A stretch of DNA of 64,000 nucleotides from Neckera pumila (GCA_963969595.1 OZ018415.1:20212001-20276000); one strand, 5' to 3'; shown: positions 1 to 12,970, counted from the first letter of the stretch. The notes: generated by a model not told the origin, from the letters alone. Numbers and translations are program-made.

Positions 1-2750
1 TTCTCAATCACTATCTTCTTGGATGTAGAATTGAGATACGGAACGGGATGGGGAAGAGACTGGTGGGGATGCTCTTAGTTGGCTACCTGCTCGAGATGAT
101 CTTAACCCCTCAAGGACAATAAACTCCCATGGAGCTTTTTTGAAAGTTTGGGCAAGTGCTTGCAAAGAGAGGTTTGAACATTATTTTTTGAAATTTTTGT
201 GAAGCTTCTCCTTCTTACTAGGTATTTGGGAGTATATTATTTCTAGAAATCACTACCCAGATGCAAAAGTTATGGAGCCCCGAAGTATTCGAGCAATTGA
301 CATAGCAACTAAATTCCTTGAGTGAGACCAACAAATATTGCTTAATGTTGATAGGGGGGCACAATTTGGAGGGAAGGGCTTGAACAAAGGGATGGGGATA
401 GGTGGTGATAGGAAGTGTAGCATGGGAGGTGGGACTCTAATATGGCCAATAAATTAAGGCACGAGTCTTCAACCGTGAGACTTCAAAGGCGGGAGTGGCA
501 AGGTCTTCAAAGGGGTTTCATAGTGATAGGGAGCTTGTGGGGCAAAGGGATTTGTTGTCTGCCCTATGAAGCTATGAGGCCTGTATAATGGTGTCAATAC
601 ATGTCATAAGTCTTGTTGCCTGTATAAATATAAATATAAATTTTGTCTATTCTTTTGGCAAATCAAGCCACATTGATTGGAAAAAAAATACAATGAAATT
701 ACATTGTAGGCTGAGATCAGAATCATGAGAAAGAAAGGCATGCAAATCCTATGATGTAAAAAGCCTTTTTTGAACTAGAAATTGCATGCAAATTGGAATC
801 TTGCAAACCAAACTTTGTCAGCAATTTCATATGATAATAATCTTTACCTTCTAATATCATCAATGCAAAGCTCTACTTTGAATGCTCCAACAATTCAAAA
901 AAAGAGCTCAAATCTTGAAGCATAGTACAAAATAGTGGCTCTAACACCTACCGGCATGCCTTTTCAATGGCTACTAATCATCAATGCTATCTTCCTCTTG
1001 TTTGTGACACAATTGAAAGTAGTTTACATCTACCAATGTCACTATATTCAAAGCACTAGAAAATTAGAGCAGTCACAAATGCTAATGAAACAAAAATAGT
1101 GACATCTAATGAAGAGTGTAGAAAACGAATGAGGCAAGTCTCTCTCGTCGCTTGTGAGATTTGACATTAGGGAGAGGAGATTGGAGAGAGATGCAAACTC
1201 TTATGAATAGCTTCATTGCAACTTGACACCTTCCGTGCAAAACCAATTCCTTATGGTACACAAGCTTGGTCCAAAGAGTCTACAACCAATTTAGGCATTA
1301 CAATGAAGTGGACAAGGTGTTAGTGTGGATATAGAGAGGTTGCTGTATTAACAAGAGAATACTTGAAGCCATCATGTGCTTGTGACTAGAAGACATCACC
1401 ATGGGCCAGCACTATTTTCAAAAAAAGAAGCAAATGAGAAAACATGCACCAAAATGGAAGGGAAAAGGGGTTAGCATATCATTGCAATTCTTTTTGGACA
1501 ATTTCGTTTGCTTTGCCATTTTTCAGAGAATCATTGGTATAGTGAATACAATTTAAATTTCAATATTGTGGAGTCACCATGGATTTCTTTTTTGAGCAAT
1601 TTGAGTCTCTATAAAATTTCAATTCTCTTAGAACTATTTCCTTACAATACAATTCTTTTCAAATGAGCAATTTTATTAACTATGCAAATACAATTGAGGT
1701 CTACTTGATCACTTCATTCTTGAAGACCTATTTTCTTGTCCTTTCTATTGTACCAAACAACTATGAAAGAAGAAAATTTTTCCTCACCAAAGAATTGCTT
1801 CAAATTTGTAGACCTCAACTTACCTCGAGATTTCGTGATGGAATTCCCAGTTGCGAACAACCTAGGCTCGTCCAAGCAATACATTGTCTTCTTTACAAAT
1901 TTTACTGGCACAATCTCTTCCACCCCATACACACATACAACCAATTCTGCCTTAGGCAGCCTTTCTAGATGAACCATTTGATCCTACTATATCTCAAACT
2001 CTTCTTAATAACAACTAAGAATATCTCAATAATTAAGGATTTGAACTTGTGGATAGGGAGTCAAGTTGTAAGGAACTTCCAAAAGACAATTTTGATGAAG
2101 AGTATTGTAGGAAGAAGATGCTCTTAGTCTAGGAAAATTGAAATTGGTTCTTCGGAATTACTACACATAGTGGAAACACAAATCAATTCCATAAATTGCA
2201 AACCCATTAAAAAACAAAAATTTGAGGTGCAAGCAAGGTGTAGTACCAGAGCTACACAAGCAAAAGACCCTATTGGTGTGGCAATCAAAGGATGGAAATA
2301 TCTGCATAGCCTTGGAGTGTAGCATAGTCACAAGAATGAGAATGAGGTTCCCCATGGCCACAGTGAAGACACCTAATTCCAATGAAAAATGGCCTAGGAA
2401 TTTGACGAGGGTTAATTAGACTAGAAAAAGAGCATTGGGTTGAAGGACATAGGCAGACTTTATTGGCTTAGAGTGAAAACCTCTTGCTGGGGCAATGGAG
2501 AATTATATAGCTGGGGTGGGTGGAAAACAAGTTGTTGGGTCTTGGGACGATTACAAACAATTGAAACTAATGATTTCAAGCATGGGGTTTGGGGAATCAA
2601 TGTACAAATAAAAGGGCATAGTTTTAGATAAGCTGTAGAAAAAATGCAAAAACATGGTTTCAATTTTGGAAGCCTTTTTATTCACATATACTAGAAAATA
2701 ATATGAAAAAAAATTCAAAGTCACCAAATATTGTGCATTGTTATATAGAG
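1..2750. other. Unassigned AT-rich DNA, no recognisable gene
   Basis: I see no conserved protein motif, tRNA or clear repeat boundary here. Overlapping short ORFs occur on both strands around 1663-1977 and 2161-2925, but they overlap each other in several frames and match no family I know. A CCCCT-AAGGAC-like string occurs near 103-118 without a partner end, so I do not call a transposon there. The right part could hold the 5' flank of the piggyBac-like element that follows. Confidence 0.4.
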
Positions 2751-2758
2751 GATGAAAT

Positions 2759-3019
2759 ATGTCAGAGGTAGGTGATGGAGAAGGTTTGGATGAATCTATA
2801 CATTTTTTTGATGAAGATGAGTGCTTCCATAGTATCTTGGCTCCCTTGTCTATTGTCCAAGCATTGACGACGCACAAGGTTACTTCCAAACTTTTTATGT
2901 TGGATAGTAGAAGTGAAGTTTTCAAACTCGATTTAGAAAGTACGAAGGGAAATGATGATGGTGGCTTGGTTCACAATGTCAATAGAAATATAAAGTATTT
3001 GTATAGGGATGCTACTTAG
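2759..3019 (+). pseudogene. Possible acidic N-terminal part of the piggyBac-like transposase
   Basis: An open frame of 86 codons begins MSEVGDGEGLDESIHFFDEDE and ends with a TAG about 190 bases before the first recognisable transposase block. PiggyBac transposases usually start with an acidic, poorly conserved leader, and this fits by position and composition only. No motif proves the link, and the stretch 3020-3207 between them has stops in all frames. It may equally be a chance ORF. Confidence 0.3.
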
Positions 3020-3207
3020 AGAAAATTTTGCAACTTGCTATCATGTATGACTTGGAGCGGGTGGAATTTAGTAGTCCTTGCAAGCGTAATTTGTTTTGGA
3101 ATATACTCTCTGCAATGATTACTGTATTCACAATATATTGACCCCCTTTTGTATTGCGCACTATTGTATTCAAATTAAATAGGTGTGCTATTGAAATGGA
3201 TATCTAG

Positions 3208-4252
3208 ATGGGGAAACTGTGGGTAATTTGGGGTAGAACTCATTTGACTATCTCTGGATTGAAAGCCTTTTTTGCTATTCTATTGTACTTGGGAACAAAA
3301 AGAAAACCTAATCAAAAGAGTTATTGGTACAAAAAAGACTCTATATTTCATTGTTTGATTATATTAAGAATTATGACCCAATTTTAATCATTGACTAATT
3401 GTTTGTACCTTACAAATTTGGCCTCATATGTGCTTGAGTAGAACTTGCTTAGATGTGATAAGATGGGGCAATTGCAAGTGGCTGCTATGTTCAATTAGAG
3501 ATGCTTGCAAGAGGACTTGGAAAATAGGAAAGTTCCCAAAAATTGATGAAATGATGATAAAGTATAAATTTGTATTGCCCATCACGTTGGGTACGTGCCT
3601 AAGAAACATCAAAAATGAAGGTGATGGTATAAAGTTTGGTAGATTTAGTCTCCAAATTTATATCAAACTTTGAAGTCTAATGTGGAAAACCTCAAGTTCT
3701 AGAATGGGAGAAGTCGGTTGCACACAAGGAGTTGAATTAATACTCAAGCACATGACATCACTAAATTAGAGGACCAGAGAAGTTGAAGCATTCAATAGGG
3801 ACATTGGAGTGAAGAATGTATGTATTGTAGAAATTGAGTGCCATAGTTTGAAAGGACAAGCAATGAATGCTTATCTTTTCAGCACATATAAAGTCTATTC
3901 AACACCATTTGGAATTACCGGTTATTAACATGCTATGAAGCAACACAAAAATTCAGTATAGTATGCAAACATCTCCTATCAATTACAAGTACACAAAATA
4001 CATGCGGGTGGTTGACATGGCGTACCAATTGGAAACCTTATATTGTTGCCAAAATCAATTCCACAAATGGAGGCATTGGATTTTTCTATTCCTCTGAGAA
4101 ATGGAAATTGTCAATATGTTCATTATTTATGTGGATGAAAGTAAGAATGATGAAACTCCGAGGAGACCAGTGACATTTGCAATCCACTCAAAATTGTATA
4201 GACATCTTCTAACAAAGAATTACACCAGAGTAACAAAGGCATACACTTGAAT
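3208..4252 (+). pseudogene. Decayed piggyBac-type transposase (DDE_Tnp_1_7)
   Basis: The intact family cuts and pastes DNA at TTAA sites using an RNase H-like DDD nuclease in the nucleus. Three blocks in family order are visible in three frames. From 3208 one frame reads LKAFFAILLYLG and then KSYWYKKDS, like the family's 'EIKAFLGILxxMG...YW'. From 3428 the next frame reads KFPKIDEMMIKYK, the 'tIDEmMi.fkG' block holding a catalytic Asp, followed by NIKNEGDGIKFG in the place of 'KPxKWGIK'. From 3972 a third frame reads YTKYMRVVDMAYQL, then FHKWRHWIFLFL and EMEIVNMFIIY, like 'Y...M.GVD..DQ...Y' and 'KWW..iFf.LLe.aivNafily'. A TGA at 4095 interrupts that last block. The middle catalytic part (3674-3970) is not readable. 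With two frame changes and several stops it cannot be active. The block order makes the family call firm despite the decay. Confidence 0.83.
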
Positions 4253-4587
4253 GACGCCTAGGCAATGACTATTGTTTTCCCTCAATATCAAAACGCAAAG
4301 TTTATGCATTGATTGTAAAGATGATGTGACTTTGCCCAAAAATATTTTGCCAAAATTGCAGAAACAAAAACATATGTGTTGGAAAAAAGGATGTTTTGAA
4401 AAAATATATGATGATGATCTTGGGAGTTAGTAGATAAATGTAAGCAATCTTTGGCTAATGTCAATTTAAATTTCCCTCCCAAATGTCATATGGGTCATTG
4501 CAAGAAAGGACGTTCATTTTTGTAGCATTTTGCACAGTATTCATTTTTTTCTTTTAGGAGTACTTTATACTTAGAAAAACACTTTAA

Positions 4588-4825
4588 GAAAATACGAACC
4601 TTTAAAGGACAAAGAGGTGATACTGGAAATCATCTTTTTTCATTACCGTGTGACATTATTTATATTAAAAAATCCAAAAGTATCTATTGGAAGTCAAGCT
4701 ATTGTAGAAAATCTCCCCTTTTCACAACAAATTCCAAAGATGAATGATTGCATTTCTGTCCTATACGGTTTGATTCTCTGTCATTCATCCGCCACAAAAT
4801 GGCCTCTTTGTTGTTTAAGGGTTAA
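4588..4825 (+). mobile_element. Family D short TTAA element (copy D1)
   Basis: This copy of about 240 bp matches 37382-37611 and the split copy 42536-43693 throughout, for example in 'ggaaatcatc', 'gtcaaactactgtagaag' and 'tttctgtcctat'. The right end is TTTAAGGGTTAA with TTAA at 4822-4825. The left end is degenerate (CCTTTAAAGGAC). It starts about 340 bases after the transposase remnant. It could therefore be an independent insertion or a piece derived from the same autonomous element. Confidence 0.7.
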
Positions 4826-6505
4826 AGAATACATTTAATGTATACACCTTTAAAAAAAATGTGCCCTAGGAAAGAAAAGCATAGAAAAATTCTCTGAGTA
4901 AGGAATTAGAAAAGTGCAAAATCTTATGAAAATAGGTACTTGCACCATAGTTTCACATTTTAATTTGTAAAAAATAGGAAAATAATTTTTTTTTTTTAAA
5001 TCCATTTTGGAAGAGTTCATAGTGATGATATTTCACCAAAAAAATGATCTCAGAACCATCTTCATTGTTTAGAAACTGCATGCAATGGAAGTGTTGTTTG
5101 CACTCATGTGGAGGGCACAAATTAATATATTTTTAGATTACCTTTGATAGGAATATGCTTTCCTACTACCGTATGCAAATATGCCATGACAATTTCAGCT
5201 CCAAATCATTAAATTTGGGGACTTCTAACATAGTCAAAAACCCTAAATTGCACCATGTGATAAATTAACAAAAATGATTCTTAAATAAATATATATTTTT
5301 TAATTTCTAAAAAATTAGAGATCTGTTTGCCATTGATTTGACATCTTTGATAAAAGTCTCATGTTCATTGGACGTGTGCTTCAAAAGTTATAGCGGATAA
5401 CAAGAGAAGGTACCCTCAATGTGACGGGAAATAGGACCGCCCTTTCTTACAATGACCCATATATGCATTCCATATTTATTGCTTGCCAAGATTTTACATA
5501 TCCACGTATTTAGATTTTTGTTAGAATTTTTTTGGGGCAATTTTTTTATAACCTTTTCAAAGTGATCAACACCCATGTTAGAGTTTCAATGTTTGAGAAT
5601 TTTTTAAGAAATTGCTCTTCAAATTCAGTATATTGAACTTGCAAAACTCAGATAACAACCACATTTTGGGGGTGCCAAAGCAGCCCCAATCTTAGCCCTT
5701 GGAATGTCACATGGCGGACTTCATCAAGCTTTGGATGTTGAGGAGGGGTCCATAGGGACAAGTATGGGAATAGCGACAACAGATGTAGGCGGGGCACTTT
5801 GCAATTGGGCTATTTGGTACTCCTTTTTCCAAACCACACACAAGCTTAAGGATTGGGCTTGTGCATACTCTACCAATTGATTGCTTAGAAAATTAGGTTA
5901 AGTATGTAAGTAGTGCCGCCTACATGGCTAGCAACAAGTGGATTGGTGCAAGAGGTCTTCTTTGGATAGGAGGGTCATGAGTTGGGCAAGGTCTTGGAAA
6001 AAAATGTGGTTGACCCTCCAAGTCTAAATCGCCTTTGGATAGATAGCTTGAGCTCTAATAGGTTTCACTTCAAAGATCTTTTGTTTTATTGTTATACATT
6101 ATTTTTAGACAATATTTTTTATAAATTTTCTGCTTTGGTATGCAATGGGAACTATTATCTTCATGTTTGTTTTCTAGATTGTAGTTTTATTGAAAGAAAT
6201 GTTTAGAAATTTTTTTGTAGAAAAAGGCCAATGTAGAGGATTTATTGAGGATATGCTATTGTTGCCAAAATTATTTGAATGTGCTCCATTGATCCAATAA
6301 ATTTGAACCTTGTCATGGGAATACCTAACTTGATGAAGTACCTAAATCCATAGCTTTTCAACTTTCCATAGTGCAAAATTTCAATTGGGGAGTAGCCAAA
6401 GATTGTTGATCCTATCAAATATGCCCCCAAAAACATTTTGCCCTATTTTTAAACATTATAATCTTCTAATTTGCGTGGTCAAACATGTTGAATTTTCTCC
6501 ACACA
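4826..6505. other. Unassigned AT-rich DNA
   Basis: No protein family, RNA gene or bounded repeat was recognised. A somewhat GC-richer stretch lies at 5660-5990, with only short ORFs of no recognisable product. Confidence 0.35.
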
Positions 6506-6510
6506 TGGTT

Positions 6511-6738
6511 GTAAAGTAAGAACACTATAAACAGTTCATAAACCTTAAACAATGAGAATGTAGATGCTTACATCATTTCAAGGCATAAATGTAGCTCTAA
6601 ATTATATGCCTTATTTTTGAATTCCAAGAAATAAGGCATGTACTTTAGAGCTACATTTATGCCTTGAAATAACAAGAGCATGTACATTTCAACTGTTTAG
6701 GGTCTATAAATTGTTTATGGTATTCCTACCTTAGTAAC
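6511..6738. repeat. Foldback (inverted repeat) MITE-like element
   Basis: Two arms of roughly 110 bp are reverse complements around a very short centre near 6621-6628. The inner arms are almost perfect ('aaggcataaatgtagctcta' against its complement). The outer parts (6511-6570 and 6675-6738) are more diverged. The shape is that of a foldback MITE or a hairpin locus. Superfamily and target duplication are not clear. Confidence 0.7.
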
Positions 6739-8287
6739 TTAAGGTAAACTATCCTATGACAAGCAAAAGATCCATCACAAACACTTAGGGAATGATCCAT
6801 TAAAGTCTTGCATCAAATCATGACAAAAAAATTCCAATAAATGAGATTTGGACTACATTAGTTTGCATTAGTGGCCACAATCAATGTCTTGGATGGCGAT
6901 GGAGTGATCCCCTTTTGGATGTAAAATCATCACAAGAAGTGACTTTTATAACAATTACAAAAAAACAAAAAAATTATTTATTTAAAAAATTAAAAATTCA
7001 TTTATTCTCCCTAATCCTCACATTTGTCTTTATGTGGAGGAAAATTTAAATTTTTTCAACAATGTCATTAGGACAAATTAATCATTCTGCTTGTTATAAG
7101 CTAATTAACTTTATTTCAATTTTCTACACTTGAAAGTTTGGAAAAAAGCACTCTATTCTACTTTAGATCTAAAAAACTATATAGAATAGTAAAATTAGGT
7201 TGCTTTAAGAATCAAGTTGTCTTATTTAGAAAAATTACTTCATAACTCACCGCTTGTCCATATAGAAGCACATGCAATTCTTAGAATTGGGCGCTAAACC
7301 GGTGCACCAACCCATGCCACAGACATGGTTATGGGTTGATGAAAATTATTACATTTTTGTATTGTACAGTAACAATAAATACTTTATATGATGTAAAATG
7401 TTGAGAAATTAGTAAGTGGCAATCTAATTTCACTATTCAAGCTATAAAAAGAGGCTTGAAAATAGTTTGGGCATTAACAACTATCCCTACAAAAGTGCCC
7501 AAAACAATTTACAAGGGATATAGAAATGGAAGTGATTTTGTGTGGTGAGAAATTACATCTTATGTGCGGGCTTATGTGGTTTTAAATTATTGAGCAAATG
7601 ACATGGGTCACCATCATGTGTGATTTTGCTCATAGTGAAGATTGGAATTTGGTGAAGTTTGCAAAAATAGCCTTGAAATGTCAAAAAATAGCAAGAAAAA
7701 TTGCAAAAAACACATATGAGGTTGAACCTCCTTCTTCTAAAATGCTTTTCAGTCACTTATAACTTCTTGGATTGATGTAAAATTTTAACTACACAAACTA
7801 GACTACTATGCGCAACTTTTACAATTTTTCTTTATCGTTGAAGATCATTATAATCCAAAAATGTCGGGATTTTGAACTTTGAATTGCTCCCAAACATTCA
7901 AAACAACTTGGATTGATATGAAAATTTTATCACAATAACTAGACTTCAAGGAAAATATAATACAACAAAGTTTGTTGAAAACAAACATCGGATGAAGGAG
8001 ATACAAGCCCCTGAAGTTGCAGCCATCAAATGCAGTTTGGTGGACTCAAATTGAACCTATGAACTTTGATTGGCTTCCAAAAAAACATTACGTCTTGAAT
8101 TGATTTAAAAAATTTACCACACAAACTAGAAGAGAGAACACAAATTTCACAACAAGTTTTATTGAATTCAAACATTGGATGCAAAAGTTGCAGCACTTTG
8201 AATTGGATTTGAAACTATGTGAGGAAAACCTGGGACATTTAGGGATTGCAATATGGGGAGTGAATTGAATGGAAACAAACAATGGAT
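6739..8287. other. Mostly unassigned DNA around a J-family MITE
   Basis: Apart from the J copy at about 7182-7438 I see no gene or bounded repeat. Short ORFs at 7553-7756 and 8088-8282 (minus) show no family signature. Confidence 0.35.
7182..7438 (+). mobile_element. Family J MITE (copy J1)
   Basis: The ends are inverted repeats: AATAGTAAAATTAGGTTGC on the left and the reverse of AATAGTGAAATTAGATTGC on the right. The inside is alignable with 26741-26994, for instance 'gttgagaaattagta' near the right end. It is about 255 bp with no coding capacity. Exact ends are best fixed from copy J2. Confidence 0.65.
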
Positions 8288-9350
8288 CATTCTTAGACTC
8301 ACTAGCTCCATTCTAGGCCATGCTTGGGATTGTTCTTAAACTCGCTGGCTCCATTCTAAGGCATGATGGAATTGTTCTTAACCCCTAAAGGACCAACATG
8401 CGTTTTCTGGCCGAGTAGAATTTTTGGACAGGTACGTTCGACTAGAAATTTCCATATTTTTGGCTGAAATTTTAATAGATGGTGGGAGCAAGGAATATCT
8501 TTCATATGCACCAAATTTCATGACATTTGGAAATACGAGCCAAATGTTATGGCCTAAAATGTTACTTTTTTTCGTAACTGGGCAGTCCGGGCAGCTCAGA
8601 AAAAGTCACTTTTTTTGAAAATAAAAATTTGAAATTGGTTTCCTAGAGTTATATATAGATAAAAAGCTTTGAATCATCCCATTTTGATCAATGAGTCAAA
8701 AGTTATGAAGATTTTAAGTTTGCGGGCAGTTATGGATTGTCTACTCTAAAATAAACTTTGAAGTCCTTTACCTTACTCAATTTTCAATATTTTTTGAAAA
8801 AAAATAAAACCCTAGGATGTAGATTATTTATAACAACATTTCCACCATTGGGATTTGCATTTTTCAATTCTATAATTAAATTCTTGACAATTTTGTATTT
8901 TGAATCATTCTCTACTACTGCCTACTTACTATTTTTTTCCTATATGTTGTACAATTCCAAATGAAGTGAAAATTTTCAAGCTTGTAGCCAACTTGTCTAG
9001 GAAAAAGAATTCAAAGAAGCACCATCATTTTGGACGTTTTCTCATCAAAAAGTGAGCTTGTGAAGTGCTGCTGCCCTGTTTTTCGTAGGGCCAAAAAAAT
9101 GGTTTTAGTGAATTTGAATGCTTATATCTTGCAATCCACGTGGTGGAAATTCCTGAAATTTTTACCACATGTTCTCAAGTCAGCATACTACAAGATCCTA
9201 TGGTTACATGTGTCAAAAAAAGTTTTTTTTCAAAAATTGGATACTTGTACTAAAAATGGCAGTTTTTGAGCGTTCTTCGTTGAGAACATAGTCATGGAAC
9301 TATAGGGGTTAAACTCATTGGCTCCATTCAAAGGCATGTCTTGATTCATT
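8288..9350 (+). repeat. About 42-bp tandem repeat split by a family A element
   Basis: Three diverged units of the type 'ttgttcTTAAactcgctggctccattctaaggcatg' start near 8288, 8330 and 8372. The third is interrupted at its TTAA by the family A copy and resumes at 9309 with 'TTAAactcattggctccatt'. The preceding unit shows the site before insertion. Confidence 0.75.
8378..9312 (+). mobile_element. Family A piggyBac-like TTAA element, full length (A1)
   Basis: It runs from TTAA 8378-8381 to TTAA 9309-9312. The left end reads TTAACCCCTAAAGGACC and the right end CTATAGGGGTTAA. At 935 bp it has no transposase frame and so is non-autonomous. The body is shared with 42544-43474, 50171-51008 and 56102-57033 in the same orientation and with four reversed copies. 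TTAA target duplication and CCC starts are the piggyBac signature. Confidence 0.85.
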
Positions 9351-12300
9351 TTAGTTGTACCTATGAACATTAATAGGGACCTAGGCACCTATGACTTTAG
9401 ACAATCGTATTTAGATAATTAAATTTAAAATTTCCACTTTTGTGTTCCTCATTTCTCTTTCTTCCACAAAAATGTAAAAAGTCTTCAGGATCACCACCCA
9501 TTTCTACACATGGGTCTTTTTTCCCCTTAGATGAGCACTTTCTAAGCCTTCTACCCTATAAATGATACTTTTGGAGTCTTTTTCCCCAAACATTGGAGAA
9601 TTTTAGGAGGTAAATTTAGTGTGCTTAAGTTATTGGTAGGATTACCAGTACCTTTCCTTGACAATGGCCGGCCGTGGAATCCTGACAGCACAAAATGCAG
9701 TTGTATTCTGCGTAAATGACTGGGATTGTGAAGATACTACTGTATAGTGCACAAATTATAATAATAAGAGTTATCAGTGCACGGTGCACTAATCCTGAGA
9801 GTGACAACACTATGCACAGCACAGTCCACTTTGATTGTCCAAGAGGACTGAAACACGAGCCTCAGCACAAATTCGTATCATGGCTTTAAGTACCAACTTA
9901 ATCAGACCTTTCCCTGTCTACAAAACACGTCGAAACTCCACACGTTTCATCTGCTTGGGAAACCCATACATACATGGAACTTGAGGAGGAAGACGTTCAC
10001 GGATGCATGCTTCACAGAACTTCAGGGCATGTGAATATGGTGCATTGAAACGTTATCAAGATAATTAACATGTTTTTTTTTGTTTCCTGAAAATGTAAAA
10101 ATTTAGCCAGGGAGGTTCTCCTCTAGTTCTTTGTGTTGTTTCCCTTTCAATGGAAATTGTCCATGTGTCTTAAAAGAGAAACACTATCAAAATAATTTGG
10201 TGCCAACCTCCTTGCCAACTTTGCTGTCAAAATGACACATGAAATCCATGTGTTTCCAAAAAAAAAAATGACACATGAAATGACCTCTGTTGTCAAAAGG
10301 ACATCAAAATAATCTGGCCCAACTTTTTGGATGTGGCACAGTAATTTGAATTTGTACTAATTTACCAGGTTCAGGTTTCTGAAGCCTTGGATTGTGATCA
10401 ACAATAAAACGGACAACAGACAACTTACAACGCATCCTTTGATTGGGATTGTTTTTTAAATTCACAGCAGGCAATCTTTTCTCTTTTCATTCTTTTTGTT
10501 GGCCTGGTCATAAGAGGACAGCAGGCATTCTGTCATTGTACAATACAAGCATTGCATATTGCCTATAAGTGAGTTTAAGGTACATGAACCCATTGCGGCC
10601 GAACCCCTCATGAAATGGTCAAAAATGTTTTTAAAATTTTTTCCACCATCACAAAAATAAAACTGAAATTAATGATTTATCTGGCAAAGTTGAATTCAAT
10701 ATGAATTTCTGAAGGGTATTGCCCAAATAAGCTTATAACCCAGCAGAGGGACTAGAAGCTGGCACTTCTCCTGCTAGAGTCCCCTCCAAAACAGAAACAA
10801 AGAGCATTCATAATGGTTTTGCTGCTCACCTAAAATGGTCACAGAAATTTCCTAAAACAACACCAAAAACAAGTTCCTAAAGTTGTCACTTTGTGTGATG
10901 GGTACTTTTTAAAACTAAAGTAGAAGTTCATATTGTTCTCACTAACTCACTCCAATACTGACATTCAAAACTAACTTTGATTGGTAATACTATACATCCC
11001 AGTAAAGGCTCAAACCGCAGTAATTCAAGACCGAGGTCTTTAGATTGAATGACTATAATGGGCTCATTCCTCAATGTTCGGAAGTTGGAATGGTGAATAT
11101 ATGCTATAGGCGAGCCTTTCACCTAAGTTGTCTAAGTACTTATGGGAGCATAGGAAAGAGGAGTCTTAGGGGGCACATTGCGTTAAAGGCCAACACGAAG
11201 GAAACGATAAAATATGAGCACTCTCACCGTCCCTTCTTCCAAAATAAATAAATACGAGCACTCACGTTGGTTGGGAACTAGAAATTGGTCTCATTTCAGA
11301 GCTCTTATATTAAGGTCCAAAACCAAAAGAGAGATAAACAACCTCATACCTCCTTTGTATGACTGGAGGGAAATTCTTGTGTCCCCAAATTGAACTTGGG
11401 CATTAAATGCACTACACGGATAAAATATGATTTACTTAAGAACCTTTATTGGCAAAGTGCAAATCATAATCTGTGTTATCTTTTTAACTTGATTTACTAA
11501 ATTGGTGTTCAAATGCCTAAGATGTTCTCTTTTGAAAAGTTGGTAAAAAGGTTTTGATACAAGCCATGACATTGTGCTATTTATTGATAGTAGTGTGGCA
11601 TATTGTTAGCTTCTTTTATATTATATTGACAATAGTGGTCCTTGTAACAATTGGATTAAGTTGTAATATCGCTAGAATCACAACAATAATTTTGCTATGA
11701 AATGAATGACTTATATTAATAAAAAAAATTGTTCATAACAATCTTACATTGTCAAAAATCATCAATTAAAAGATAGAATAATATTCGGCCTATTAGTTTA
11801 AAAAATCTTTGCACTTCGTAATTTTTCCCCTATATAAACGTTAGACTCAAACGATCCAATATTGAAAATTTTAATTGCAATAGATAGTGCCGATTTTACA
11901 AATAGCATTTGTTGCTTTTCCTTCTCTAGTAGTTTCATATTTTTGGGCTTGATTTAGTAGTAACCAAACTTAGTATAAACCCAGAGGACTACCCCAAAGT
12001 ATAAAGATTGTTATTGCTAGTATTGTTTTCAAGGCAAAGAATTATTGTAGCAATTGTGGGCCTTTGGCGTTTATAGCAAGGAGATGTAGGGCTGCCTTCC
12101 CTATGGAGTTAGGGCCGATGAAGTCCACAAATGATCAATGTAAATAATGGAGACTTTAGAAAACTAGGCTCCATCGATGATTGGTGGGATAAAGTAGAGG
12201 CATCCGAAAGTGTCCCTGGACCCAATGGCGTCAAGGGGAATAATTTTGAATGTAAATCTAGGTGGACCATACATGGCTTATCATTTTGGTCAACGGACAA

Positions 12301-12398
12301 TAAACTATGTATGGTTTGTCTACATTTAGGTTCTAAAATGACTCCCCTTCTTAGAAAGGATGCAATTGGGTCCAAGGATGCTTTTGGATTCTTCTACC
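9313..12398. other. Unassigned DNA with a few internal repeats
   Basis: No gene was recognised. The part 9640-9850 is GC-richer. At 10136-10225 there is a stretch like the left arm of the G repeat at 41982-42118 ('gtgccaacctcc'). A short direct duplication containing 'aaatgacacatgaaat' lies at 10230-10285. ORFs at 10928-11251 and 12109-12409 overlap on both strands and match nothing I know. Confidence 0.35.
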
Positions 12399-12970
12399 TT
12401 AATCCCTAAAGTCCCATTGGCCCTATAGGAGCCAAAATGCGACTTTGGATAGGCTCATATAGTCTCAATATTCATCGTAATTTCTAGAACTTTTTGTGAA
12501 GCTAGAAAATCACATAAGCTTCTTGGAAATATAGTTTTTATTTCTATTGGTGCCCATAATAAAAAAACTATGGCACAAAAACGGAGGTTGGCGGAAAGCC
12601 CCCCCAAAATCATAAAAAGTCAAAAAATAAAAGAATAAAAGAATCCTAAAATATCATATTTTTGTCTACATGTAAAGCTTTGATTCATTCTACTTGGACT
12701 AGTGATGAGAAAGTCATGGACAATCTTGTTTTTGGGCAATCTAAGCATGTTTTGGAAAAAAAACTTTTTGTCCAACTTTGAATTCTAATATCTTCCAATT
12801 GTATGGCCAAATTTGATGAAATTTTTACTACATGATTTTAGACAAGTGAAGTACAAGATCCCATGGTTAGATTTTTAAGAAAACATTTTTTTGGCTTTCT
12901 TGGGTGAATGCAATAGAATAGTTTTGATTGGTTTTTGACAGAAAAATGGCCTTGGGATTTTAGGGGTTAA
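12399..12970 (-). mobile_element. Family B TTAA element (B1), internally shortened
   Basis: It starts TTAATCCCTAAAGTCCCATTG at 12399 and ends TTTTAGGGGTTAA at 12970. The body matches 45460-46984 ('gtctcaatattcatc', 'cactttttgtgaag' type stretches). At 572 bp it lacks part of the usual B interior of about 930 bp. Its right TTAA is also the left TTAA of the following C copy. Confidence 0.75.

Noticed and set aside
1714..1977. 87-codon minus-strand ORF that looks protein-like
   Set aside because: Three overlapping frames on both strands are open here, and none matches a family I can name.
2408..2416. GGGTTAA as an end of the piggyBac transposase element
   Set aside because: It has the orientation of a right end but lies left of the transposase, with no matching partner, so I left the element's left end undefined.
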